Source of the DNA: Lachnospiraceae bacterium | GTDB taxonomy: Bacteria; Bacillota; Clostridia; Lachnospirales; Lachnospiraceae | Length of the DNA: 23,523 nucleotides | Direction of reading: 5' to 3' | Assembly: GCA_024695225.1 (NCBI GenBank) | Contig: JAILIO010000298.1 | Location: forward strand, 1 to 23,523 | In this document: positions 7,216-15,121 of the stretch, one piece after another | How positions within the stretch are numbered: the first letter of the stretch is position 1 | Layout: every line of letters starts with the position of its first letter | Notes under the pieces: model-generated | Told to the model about the DNA's origin: nothing | Database searches by the model: none | The model's input: only the letters and a program-made list of their open reading frames with translations | Position numbers and translations under genes: made by a program

Positions 7216-8607
7216 ATGGCTCAGGATATGATGAAAAAAGTACCGGTGAGAGAGCAGGCACCGGAGGTGAGAGCTCACAATTTTGAGGAAGTCTGCCTTG
7301 GATATAATGAAGAAGAAGCGGTGGCAGAGGCGCAGAGATGCCTGAACTGCAAGAATCCGCTGTGTGTGCAGGGATGTCCCGTGAGCATCAATATCCCCGG
7401 GTTCATCCATCAGGTAAAAGAAGGCGATTACAAGGCGGCGTATGAAGTGATCAATGAGTCTTCATCACTGCCTGCTGTGTGCGGAAGGGTATGTCCCCAG
7501 GAGACACAGTGTGAAGGCAAGTGCGTGCGCGGTGTGAAGGGTGAGGCCGTATCCATAGGAAAACTCGAGCGTTTTGTGGCGGATTGGGCCGCCGAAAACG
7601 GCATAAAGCCTCAGGTGACAGCGTCTCCCAAGGATAAAAAGGTGGCAGTAATAGGAGCCGGCCCCGCGGGGCTGACCTGCGCCGGAGATCTGGCAAAGAA
7701 AGGATATTCGGTCACTATTTTCGAAGCTCTCCACAAGGCCGGCGGTGTTCTGGCTTACGGCATCCCGGAGTTCAGGCTTCCCAAGGACCGTGTCGTCAGC
7801 CGTGAGATAGAGAATGTGAAAGGTCTCGGGGTAAAGATAGAGACCGATGTGATCATAGGAAAGACCTTAAAACTGGATGACCTGTTCAAAAAAGAGGGAT
7901 TCAGCGCCGTGTTTGTAGGTTCCGGCGCGGGACTTCCCAAATTCATGCACATACCCGGGGAACAGTTAAACGGCGTGTTCTCTGCAAATGAGTACCTGAC
8001 CAGGTCAAACCTCATGAAAGCTTTCAGAGAGGATTCGGATACCCCTGTGATGCGCGGGAAAAAGACGGTGGTTGTCGGCGGAGGAAATGTTGCCATGGAT
8101 GCCGCGAGAACCGCGCTTCGTCTGGGGTCTGAAGTACATATAGTCTACAGAAGGAGTATGGAAGAGCTTCCCGCAAGAAGAGAGGAAGTGATCCATGCGG
8201 AGCACGAGGGGATAATTTTTGACCTTCTCACCAATCCCGTGGAGATCCTCGGGGATGAAAAGGGCTGGGTCACAGGCATAAGATGCGTCAGGATGGAACT
8301 GGGTGAACCGGACCAGTCCGGCAGAAGGAGACCTGTGGAAGTCAAGGGGTCGGAGTTTGATATTGAAGCTGACACCGTGATCATGTCCCTTGGAACTTCA
8401 CCTAATCCTCTTATTGCATCCACTACCCCCGGCATCGAAACGGATAAGAGGGGATGCATAACCGCAGATGAGGAAAAGGGAGGACAGACCTCAAAGGAAG
8501 GTGTCTTTGCTGGTGGAGACGCCGTGACCGGAGCTGCAACCGTTATACTGGCCATGGGAGCCGGCAAGTCGGCGGCAGCGGCCATAGACGAATATCTTTC
8601 TGAATGA
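7216..8607 (+). CDS. nfnB: NfnB-like / GltD-family NADPH-binding iron-sulfur flavoprotein
   Basis: 463 aa, matching the length of NfnB and of the glutamate synthase small subunit. The N-terminal Fe-S domain has C42, C45, C50, C54 and C89, C93, C99, C103, ligating two [4Fe-4S] clusters. The first dinucleotide fold has VIGAGPAGL (145-153) and the second VVGGGNVAMDAA (286-297). The FAD-closing motif is GVFAGGDAVTGAATV (429-443). No glutamate synthase large subunit is nearby, whereas nfnA is directly upstream, so the bifurcating transhydrogenase reading is preferred. An AAGGGGG SD precedes the ATG. The 60-bp gap after nfnA is AT-rich, but I could not confirm a promoter in it. The stop overlaps phoH by ATGA. 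Confidence 0.85.
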   Translation: MAQDMMKKVPVREQAPEVRAHNFEEVCLGYNEEEAVAEAQRCLNCKNPLCVQGCPVSINIPGFIHQVKEGDYKAAYEVINESSSLPAVCGRVCPQETQCEGKCVRGVKGEAVSIGKLERFVADWAAENGIKPQVTASPKDKKVAVIGAGPAGLTCAGDLAKKGYSVTIFEALHKAGGVLAYGIPEFRLPKDRVVSREIENVKGLGVKIETDVIIGKTLKLDDLFKKEGFSAVFVGSGAGLPKFMHIPGEQLNGVFSANEYLTRSNLMKAFREDSDTPVMRGKKTVVVGGGNVAMDAARTALRLGSEVHIVYRRSMEELPARREEVIHAEHEGIIFDLLTNPVEILGDEKGWVTGIRCVRMELGEPDQSGRRRPVEVKGSEFDIEADTVIMSLGTSPNPLIASTTPGIETDKRGCITADEEKGGQTSKEGVFAGGDAVTGAATVILAMGAGKSAAAAIDEYLSE

Positions 8608-9590
8608 AATATACACGGGAACTGGATGTACCTCTTGACCGGATGCAGGAATTGTTCGGCACCGGAGATTCCTACATAAAAAAGATCGAAGAGGGAATGG
8701 AAGTCACTGTGACAGACAGGAACGGAAGCCTGAATGTGGGCGGTGAGAACGAGCAGAAGGTGGAACATGCGGTCCATCTGATAAATCAGCTTGTGAATGT
8801 ATCGAAAAGAGGAACAGCACTGGAAGCTCAAAGTATAGATTATGCTGTGGAACTTGGAAAAGACGGGCTTGAGGACAATATTGAAGAGATAGACCGGGAG
8901 GTCATATGCAGGGCTGTAAACGGCAGACCTGTCAAAGCAAAGACCCTGGGACAGAAGGATTACGCCAGAGCCATGAAGGAGCATATGATCACCTTCGGAA
9001 TCGGCCCTGCAGGTACGGGAAAGACTTATCTGGCCATTGCCATGGCTGTCAACGCCTTCAGGACCGAGGAAGTGTCCAGGATCATCCTGACCCGTCCGGC
9101 TATGGAGGCAGGAGAGAAATTGGGGTTTCTCCCCGGGGATCTGCAGAGCAAGGTGGATCCTTATCTCAGACCTCTTTATGATGCGCTTTTTCAGATAATG
9201 GGTCCGGAGGATTTCTCCAGGAATCTGGAGAGGGGGCTTATCGAGGTGGCGCCTCTGGCTTATATGAGGGGCAGGACTCTGGACAGATCTTTTATTATCC
9301 TGGATGAAGCGCAGAATACCACTCCTTCTCAGATGAAGATGTTTCTGACCCGTATAGGTTTCGGATCCAAGGCGGTGATAACAGGGGATCTGACACAGAA
9401 GGACCTGCCGGGGGATATGCCTTCAGGGCTTGATTCGGCAAAAAGAGTGCTGGCAAAGATCCCGGAGATCAAATTCTGTACCCTTACCAGCAAGGATGTT
9501 GTCAGGCATCCGCTGGTGCAGAAGATCGTGAGAGCCTACGAAGATTATGAGAATCGTGAAAAAAGCGGATCGGGAAGGAAAGGACATTGA
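8604..9590 (+). CDS. phoH: PhoH-family ATPase (PhoH/YlaK-type RNA-associated NTPase)
   Basis: 328 aa, a typical length for PhoH. An N-terminal KH-like segment (~1-65) is followed by the P-loop domain with Walker A GPAGTGKT (134-141), the RPAMEAGEKLGFLPGD block (164-179) and Walker B FIILDEAQ (230-237). The TGDLTQKDLP motif (260-269) is also characteristic. The cellular role is not settled, though PhoH proteins are linked to RNA metabolism and often sit beside ybeY, as here. The start overlaps the nfnB stop (ATGA) and the stop overlaps the next TTG start. Confidence 0.95.
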   Translation: MKYTRELDVPLDRMQELFGTGDSYIKKIEEGMEVTVTDRNGSLNVGGENEQKVEHAVHLINQLVNVSKRGTALEAQSIDYAVELGKDGLEDNIEEIDREVICRAVNGRPVKAKTLGQKDYARAMKEHMITFGIGPAGTGKTYLAIAMAVNAFRTEEVSRIILTRPAMEAGEKLGFLPGDLQSKVDPYLRPLYDALFQIMGPEDFSRNLERGLIEVAPLAYMRGRTLDRSFIILDEAQNTTPSQMKMFLTRIGFGSKAVITGDLTQKDLPGDMPSGLDSAKRVLAKIPEIKFCTLTSKDVVRHPLVQKIVRAYEDYENREKSGSGRKGH

Positions 9591-10750
9591 AGAAAGCCCA
9601 TAAAATATTACTCTACATATTTCTGTTGATCTTCATGGGCGCAGTGTCTTTCCTTGGGGGGCACATATATAAGCTCTCTGCCATCAGGATCATACAGACT
9701 GCGTGTCTTGTGTTTTTCGGCTCTGCTCTGGCGGTGTTTACAAGAGAATATCTGAGGGAGGAAAAGACCCTTGCCTTTGTTTTTTCATTTGCGGTAGCTG
9801 CTCTTTTATCCCTGTTTTTTCCATCCATACCGGCGGCGGTATGGCCATTCATGCCCGTATTTGCCCTGCTCACCATCGTTTCATCCTATTACACCGGACT
9901 GATCTCATCGGTCACATGCCTTATCTTCACTGTACTGCTGTCAGGAAACGGCAATATGATCATCTTTTTTGCCTATATGATGACAGGGCTTGTGGCGTCT
10001 CTGATAGTTTCCGGACTGGATGAGGAGTTCAGGGTCACAGGCAGGCTCCTGGTGGGCATAGCATCTCTTGGATTTATGCTCTGCTGGGGATTTATAATGC
10101 CTTCCACGGATACGGATCTCAGCGTGTACATCATGCCTTTGCTGAATCTGATATTCAGCCTGATAATACTTGTGATCATACTTAAAACCTATTCCCAGAA
10201 GGTGGTCAGAAAAGAAGCGGATATTTATACAGCCCTGGCGGATACGGAATGTGAACTCCTGAAAAGGATCAGGAAAACATCGGAAGCTGAATACCGGCAT
10301 GCGCTGAGTGTTTCTTATTTTTGTGACAGGGCAGGGCGTAAAGCCGGTCTCTACATGCCCCTTGTAAAGTGTTCCGCCTTTTACCACAGAGCAGGGATCA
10401 TCTACGGGAGCAACAATGTTGAAAATATGGAGAGGGTGGCTTCAGAGTTCTTTTTCCCGCCTGAACTCAAGGAGCTGCTGGTCTCCTATGTGAAGGACAA
10501 GAACAATGTCCGTTCAAAATATTCATGTATCCTTATGCTTTCGGATACGGTGGTATCCACGGTTGAGTACATGATGAGCCAGAAACTTGACAGTCAGCTG
10601 GAATATTCAAATATCATCCACGGCATTTTTGCATCAAAACTGAAGAAGACAGCTCTGTCTGATTCCGAACTGACCTATCACGACATGAATGTTATTGAAA
10701 AGATGTTTGTAGATGAACAGTTTTATTTTGAAGTGATGAAGAAAGAATGA
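9587..10750 (+). CDS. Degenerate, shortened YqfF/PgpH-like 7TM-HD membrane protein
   Basis: 387 aa with a TTG start overlapping the phoH stop (TTGA); AAGGAAAGG upstream serves as SD. Several membrane segments (~7-25, 33-52, 61-80, 87-118, 122-143, 153-170, 179-200) precede a ~185-residue cytoplasmic domain. Position between phoH and ybeY is the classic locus of yqfF/pgpH, the c-di-AMP phosphodiesterase. The C-terminal part fits its HD domain: LLKRIRKTSEAEYRHALSV (224-242), FYHRAGI (265-271), LSDTVVSTVE (318-327) and a final SELTYHDM block. The HD dyad is H267-R268 instead of His-Asp, and the usual ISHVKDG and EHHGT metal-site segments are not recognisable. The large extracytoplasmic N-terminal domain of PgpH is absent. 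Loss of catalysis is inferred; a structural or nucleotide-sensing role is possible. Confidence 0.7.
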   Translation: MKKAHKILLYIFLLIFMGAVSFLGGHIYKLSAIRIIQTACLVFFGSALAVFTREYLREEKTLAFVFSFAVAALLSLFFPSIPAAVWPFMPVFALLTIVSSYYTGLISSVTCLIFTVLLSGNGNMIIFFAYMMTGLVASLIVSGLDEEFRVTGRLLVGIASLGFMLCWGFIMPSTDTDLSVYIMPLLNLIFSLIILVIILKTYSQKVVRKEADIYTALADTECELLKRIRKTSEAEYRHALSVSYFCDRAGRKAGLYMPLVKCSAFYHRAGIIYGSNNVENMERVASEFFFPPELKELLVSYVKDKNNVRSKYSCILMLSDTVVSTVEYMMSQKLDSQLEYSNIIHGIFASKLKKTALSDSELTYHDMNVIEKMFVDEQFYFEVMKKE

Positions 10751-11244
10751 CGGATAATAAGATCTTCATAGATTATCAGAATGATACGGGCCGGGAACCC
10801 TTTGACCTTGAGGCGAAGGCTTATGAAGTGCTGAATAAGGCCCTTGACCTTTCCGGCTGTCCCTATCCCTGCAGGGTATCCCTCCTCATAACAGACGGCC
10901 CCGGGATCCGGGAATACAACAAAAATACCCGGGGGATAGATGAGGAGACGGATGTGCTTTCTTATCCTGCACTGGAATATGAAAAGCCTTCGGATTTTTC
11001 CGGTATCTCTGAGGGGGATCCGCTTTTGTTCGATCTGGATGCCGACCCTGCAAGGCTCATATTGGGGGATATCCTGATAAATATGGACAGGATATCGGAA
11101 CAGGCAAAAACTCTGGGACACAGCCCCGAATATGAATTTTGCTATATGACAGCTCACTCTGCCCTGCATCTTCTGGGATGGGATCACGCCGATGATGAAG
11201 AGGAAAAGAGCATGACTGAAGAAACATTAAGGATAGTTTCATGA
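10747..11244 (+). CDS. ybeY: Endoribonuclease YbeY (rRNA maturation factor)
   Basis: 165 aa. The zinc site H-x3-H-x5-H is complete (H137, H141, H147, in HSALHLLGWDH). YbeY is a metal-dependent endoribonuclease involved in 16S rRNA 3' maturation and ribosome quality control. The conserved LGDILIN segment (106-112) and the N-terminal fold are present. The start overlaps the upstream stop and the stop overlaps the downstream start (both ATGA). In many Firmicutes dgkA and era follow ybeY; here a membrane protein does. Confidence 0.95.
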   Translation: MTDNKIFIDYQNDTGREPFDLEAKAYEVLNKALDLSGCPYPCRVSLLITDGPGIREYNKNTRGIDEETDVLSYPALEYEKPSDFSGISEGDPLLFDLDADPARLILGDILINMDRISEQAKTLGHSPEYEFCYMTAHSALHLLGWDHADDEEEKSMTEETLRIVS

Positions 11245-12809
11245 TATCGTTATCATTTACCCTTATCTCCACAGCAGCAGATATATGCGCGTTTATGGTC
11301 CTGCGTCTGATACTGAGACCTCTTATAGGGGAGGGAACTGTTTATTTTTCGCTGGCCCAGGATATGTTTCTGCTTTTTTATCTGGGCTATGCCGTGCCTT
11401 TGAGGTTTTCTGTCTGCAGGGAGTCAATGAAGGTATCCGACAGGGGAGGTGATCCCGAAAACATCCTGAAACCCTGCGTGGGCATCGGGGTGCTGATCGG
11501 GATACTGTACTGCCTGCTTTTGGCTGTGTTTGCAGAGATCATATCGGTCAAACTGTTTTCCATGCCTTATATGTATCTCTCGGTGCTGATGACAGCGCCT
11601 GCAGTGCTCCTGACCATGATAGCCTGTCCCTTCTGGGCTGTGGTGGACGCCTTCACCGATGCCGGAGCATATATGATAAGGACATTGGTCAGATTTGTGC
11701 TGATCCCGGTCCCATCATATATTATGGCACTCATGGGCAGGAATTACGGGTCAAAGATATCCCAGATACTTATGAACCCAAAGGAAGCGGAGATACTGGG
11801 AAGCGCCGGGGCAGCCCTGGGGTTTTCTGCAGGATTTCTGCTGATCGCGGTGTTTTATTTTATCCTGACCCCCTCGGCGCTCAGAAAGAGCAGGAAAAAG
11901 ACTCCGGTTGCCATCGATCCCAAAAAGATACCGGCACTTCCTTCGGTGCTCTCCACATTTCTGCCGGCTGTCTTTCCGGGAAATGTTTTTATGGCCTGTG
12001 TCCTGGTGCTCCTGTCCTTTTGCGGAAGGTCGGAGGAGGTGACGATCACCGACATATTTTGGGTTGTGGTGGGACTGGACCCATATGTGATCATTACTGC
12101 CGGTTTAGCGTGCTGTGTAGCGTCTTTGTATATGGTCCATCCCATGGAGACCGTATCCTCAAATGAAAGAAAAAAATATGGTCCAAGACTCAGCAGGTCC
12201 ATGAGATATGCCATGGCTTTTTCAGCTCCCTTCAGCGCTGTATGCTGCGCTCTTGCAGTACCTTTACAGAGGCTCACCGTCGGGGGGAACGATATTCCGG
12301 GCTACATACAGATATTTTTGGCAGTCCTGGCCCCCCTGGCCATGATCACCATGATGCTTTATTTTGTATCCTTTGAAGATTATACATATCCCATGGCTAC
12401 CATTGTGATCACAGCGTCTTTTATATTCGCGCATCTGGCGGGGCTTGTATTTTTTGACAGGGCAAAAGGCAACGGTCCTTATATAATAGTTCTGGTTTAC
12501 TGCCTGGGTTTTGTCCTGTCCTCTGTTATCCTTGTGATCTTGAGGGATATTTCGGGCAGGGGGCGAATAAGGCTAAGGGATCTGCTGGTGCCTTTATTTG
12601 CGGGGATCGTACTGACAGTTGCAGCTTATATCATAAGGCTTTTGGTGGACAATCTGGCCGGGGCGCTTACTGCGGTCCTGGTGGACATATTCCTGATCTA
12701 TTTTATCTGGCTCATTCTCATGAGAGTCTTCAGGATACTCAGCGCAGATACGGTTGAAAGATTTCCCGGCGGAAGCATTGCCATAATGTTTGGCGGGGAA
12801 GAGGACTGA
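11241..12809 (+). CDS. Polytopic membrane protein, probably MOP-superfamily (SpoVB/MurJ/Wzx-like)
   Basis: 522 aa with about 12-14 hydrophobic segments spread over the full length. The only long soluble stretches are around 210-240 and 300-325. The helical layout and size fit the MOP flippase superfamily (lipid-linked oligosaccharide or polysaccharide export), but no diagnostic motif is certain. Conspicuous polar residues in membrane segments include DAFTDAGAY (136-144) and the SFEDYTYPMATI segment (377-388). Translationally coupled to ybeY. The next gene starts 2 bp after the stop. Generic transporters of other families are not excluded. Confidence 0.5.
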   Translation: MISLSFTLISTAADICAFMVLRLILRPLIGEGTVYFSLAQDMFLLFYLGYAVPLRFSVCRESMKVSDRGGDPENILKPCVGIGVLIGILYCLLLAVFAEIISVKLFSMPYMYLSVLMTAPAVLLTMIACPFWAVVDAFTDAGAYMIRTLVRFVLIPVPSYIMALMGRNYGSKISQILMNPKEAEILGSAGAALGFSAGFLLIAVFYFILTPSALRKSRKKTPVAIDPKKIPALPSVLSTFLPAVFPGNVFMACVLVLLSFCGRSEEVTITDIFWVVVGLDPYVIITAGLACCVASLYMVHPMETVSSNERKKYGPRLSRSMRYAMAFSAPFSAVCCALAVPLQRLTVGGNDIPGYIQIFLAVLAPLAMITMMLYFVSFEDYTYPMATIVITASFIFAHLAGLVFFDRAKGNGPYIIVLVYCLGFVLSSVILVILRDISGRGRIRLRDLLVPLFAGIVLTVAAYIIRLLVDNLAGALTAVLVDIFLIYFIWLILMRVFRILSADTVERFPGGSIAIMFGGEED

Positions 12810-12811
12810 AC

Positions 12812-14008
12812 TTGAGAGCCGCTGTCATAGGAGCCGGGGCATCCGGCCTGGCCGCAGCGTTTTTTGCTGCAGAGTCCGGGGCAGAGGTGACGGTGTTTGA
12901 AAAAAATGACCGGTGTGGCAAAAAGCTTTCAATGACCGGTAACGGCAGATGTAATCTGACTCATGCGGATATTGACGGATCGGAATATACGGGGTCCCTG
13001 GCAGAGAGAATGCCGGTTTATATGTCGGTATTTGGACCTTCCGACACCCTTAAGTTTATGAACCGCGCAGGGATATGCACAACAGACAGATCCGGCTATA
13101 TCTATCCCTCATCCATGGAGGCGGGGACAGTTCCCGGGATCCTTTCCGGAGCTGCTGTAAAAAAGGGGGTTAAATTCAGATACAGCGAGGGCGTTACAGG
13201 ACTCAGACCAAAAAAGGATGGTTTCAGGATCAGCACAGAAAAGGGAGAGTACCATTTTTCCAAAGTGATCGTTTCTGCAGGCGGCAGGGCAAGACCTGAC
13301 ACGGGAAGTGACGGCAGCATTTTAGAGCTGATAACAGACCTTGGGATAAGGACTGCAGATGTCATGCCAGCCCTTTGTCCCTTGAAAAGCGGGGACAAGG
13401 GTCTTAAAAAGATATCCGGTGTGAGGAGCAGAGGAAAGGTCAGCCTTATGTCCGGAAATAAAGCCATAAAGAGTGAGGAAGGAGAGATCCAGTTTACAGA
13501 TGGGGCTCTCTCCGGGATATGTGTTTTTAACCTTACGCCTGTGGCTTCACCCCTTCTCCTGAAAGGCGCAAAGCTTTCATTATCGCTTGATCTTATGCCG
13601 GACCTGGATGAAGAGGAACTTGAGAAACAACTGTATGAACTTTTTCATAACAGTCCGTACAGATACCCGGGTGATGTGCTTAAAGGTATGGTCAATTCAA
13701 AGCTTGCGGGGTTTATATCGGACAGGGTCTGCAGCCCGGGAGGGCATTGGAACAGTGGCAGTATAGCAAAGATACTCAAGGATATGAGATTTCCCGTGAC
13801 TTCGGCTTCCGGTTTTGACAGGGCCCAGTCCAGCACGGGAGGTGTGACAGCTTCTGAAGTCGACCCATCTCTCATGTCCGTAAAATACAAGGGCCTTTAT
13901 TTTACAGGAGAGATGCTGGATATATGCGGCCCCTGCGGGGGGTACAATCTCCAGTGGGCTTGGACCAGCGGGTATATCGCAGGAACGGCCCCGGGGAGTG
14001 AAGGGTGA
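12812..14008 (+). CDS. BaiN/HI0933-family NAD(P)/FAD-dependent oxidoreductase
   Basis: 398 aa. The N-terminal FAD-binding motif is VIGAGASGLAAAFFA (5-19), with the family signature GKKLSMTGNGRCNLTH (36-51). The C-terminal signature is GEMLDICGPCGGYNLQWAW (366-384). These are hallmarks of the HI0933/YhiN flavoproteins, some annotated as BaiN-like bile-acid reductases; the physiological substrate here is unknown. The start is TTG, with GGGGAAGAGG upstream and 2 bp after the previous stop. The final S-E-G-stop codons are part of the first copy of the repeat array that follows, so the C-terminus may have been re-cut by the array. No downstream ATG in the first 40 residues would preserve the FAD motif. 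Confidence 0.9.
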   Translation: MRAAVIGAGASGLAAAFFAAESGAEVTVFEKNDRCGKKLSMTGNGRCNLTHADIDGSEYTGSLAERMPVYMSVFGPSDTLKFMNRAGICTTDRSGYIYPSSMEAGTVPGILSGAAVKKGVKFRYSEGVTGLRPKKDGFRISTEKGEYHFSKVIVSAGGRARPDTGSDGSILELITDLGIRTADVMPALCPLKSGDKGLKKISGVRSRGKVSLMSGNKAIKSEEGEIQFTDGALSGICVFNLTPVASPLLLKGAKLSLSLDLMPDLDEEELEKQLYELFHNSPYRYPGDVLKGMVNSKLAGFISDRVCSPGGHWNSGSIAKILKDMRFPVTSASGFDRAQSSTGGVTASEVDPSLMSVKYKGLYFTGEMLDICGPCGGYNLQWAWTSGYIAGTAPGSEG

Positions 14009-14213
14009 AGACAAAAGGTCAGATGGACTTTACTGAGGGTGAAGGGTGAAAAAAAGGTCACATGGACTTTACCGAGGGTGAAGGGTGAAGACCAAAGGTC
14101 AGTTGGACTTTACTGAGAGTGAAGGGTGAATAATAAGGTCACGTGGACTTCGCCGGAAGAGAAGAAAGATAAATGAAGGATCCGCGGTCGCGTGGACTTC
14201 ACCGAAGAGAAGG
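13998..14213 (+). repeat. Five-copy ~40-bp tandem repeat array downstream of the BaiN-like gene and upstream of proB
   Basis: Five imperfect units share the invariant core GGTC-N3-TGGACTT at 14017-14030, 14056-14069, 14097-14110, 14137-14150 and 14186-14199 (spacings 39, 41, 40 and 49 bp). Units 1-4 also carry GTGAAGGGTGAA upstream of the core, at 13998, 14039, 14078 and 14119; unit 5 is degraded. In units 1-3 a core of AAAG(G)TC/GACTTT type could form an imperfect hairpin. Unit 4 contains CACGTG. The first unit supplies the stop codon of the preceding gene. The array fills most of the 255-bp gap before proB. It has no coding potential and no CRISPR-like spacers. Confidence 0.9.
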
Positions 14214-14238
14214 GAAATAACCGGGATATAAACATCAT

Positions 14239-14243
14239 GGAGG
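14239..14243 (+). promoter_or_regulatory. Distant Shine-Dalgarno of proB, embedded in a five-codon mini-ORF
   Basis: GGAGG lies 20 nt before the proB ATG, longer than normal spacing. It is inside a minimal frame ATG-GAG-GCA-GAA-AAC-TGA (14237-14254) that ends 9 nt before proB. No other SD is nearer, and an in-frame stop (14252-14254) excludes an earlier ATG start. Either the spacing is simply extended or initiation is indirect. Confidence 0.35.
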
Positions 14244-14263
14244 CAGAAAACTGAAATAATATC

Positions 14264-15121
14264 ATGGGCATAAGAGAAACTTTTAAGGATAAAAAAAGGA
14301 TCGTTGTAAAGGTGGGGTCCAGCTCCATTGAAAGACCTGAGACCGGCGGACTCAATTATACGAAGATGGACATACTGGTCCGGGAACTGTGTGATCTGAA
14401 AAACCGTGGCATGGATGTGGTGCTGGTTTCATCCGGCGCCATGGCTGTCGGCAGGAAGGCTGCGGGGCTCAGCAAGAAGACCAGGTCCACCGCCACGCTT
14501 CCGGAAAACCAGGCCTGCGCCGCAATAGGTCAGTCGGCTCTTATGATGACCTACAACAAACTTTTTTCAGAGTACAACCATATGACGGCCCAGGTGCTTC
14601 TCACAAAGTATTCCGTACAGAACAATCTCTCCCGTTACAACGCAAGGAACACCTTTTCAGAACTGTTAAAACTGGGGGCGATACCCGTTGTAAATGAGAA
14701 CGACACCGTGTCCACATTCGAGATACAGTGCGGCGACAATGACACCCTGTCCGCCATGGTGGCAAACCTGACCGGGGCAGACCTTCTGATCCTGCTGTCA
14801 GATGTGGACGGGCTCTACACCGATGACCCCAGGAAAAATCCGGATGCGGAATTTATCTCCGAAGTGGAAAAGATAGACAAAAAGCTTATGAAGATGGGGA
14901 AAGCATCCACCGGATCAGGCATCGGCACCGGCGGCATGAGCACAAAACTCAGGGCGGGCAGGATAGCATCGGCTTCCGGGGCGGATATGGTCATAGCCTC
15001 CGGGGATGACATGAGGGTGATATCCCGTATCGTCGACGGGGAAGAGATCGGAACTGTGTTTCATTCCAACAGGGATGAGGATTTCGATCTGGTCTCATAT
15101 CTGGACGCTATAGGTGTATGA
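14264..15121 (+). CDS. proB: Glutamate 5-kinase, single-domain form without PUA
   Basis: Phosphorylates L-glutamate to gamma-glutamyl phosphate, the first step of proline synthesis. 285 aa, corresponding to the amino-acid-kinase domain only; E. coli ProB is 367 aa with a C-terminal PUA domain. Motifs: IVVKVGSSSI (13-22), VSSGAMAVGRK (55-65), PVVNENDTVS (141-150), GDNDTLSAMVANL (157-169), LSDVDGLYTDDPR (178-190) and GTGGMSTKLRAG (221-232). PUA-less enzymes are common in Gram-positive bacteria. The stop overlaps the start of the next gene (ATGA). Confidence 0.95.
   Translation: MGIRETFKDKKRIVVKVGSSSIERPETGGLNYTKMDILVRELCDLKNRGMDVVLVSSGAMAVGRKAAGLSKKTRSTATLPENQACAAIGQSALMMTYNKLFSEYNHMTAQVLLTKYSVQNNLSRYNARNTFSELLKLGAIPVVNENDTVSTFEIQCGDNDTLSAMVANLTGADLLILLSDVDGLYTDDPRKNPDAEFISEVEKIDKKLMKMGKASTGSGIGTGGMSTKLRAGRIASASGADMVIASGDDMRVISRIVDGEEIGTVFHSNRDEDFDLVSYLDAIGV

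Noticed and set aside
6271..7410. Long 379-codon open frame on the minus strand across nfnA and the start of nfnB
   Set aside because: It lies antisense to two genes with clear family motifs, has no ribosome binding site or recognisable domain, and is His/Cys-rich as expected of a shadow frame.
13998..14213. CRISPR array
   Set aside because: The ~40-bp units are contiguous and similar throughout, without unique spacers, and no cas gene is present.
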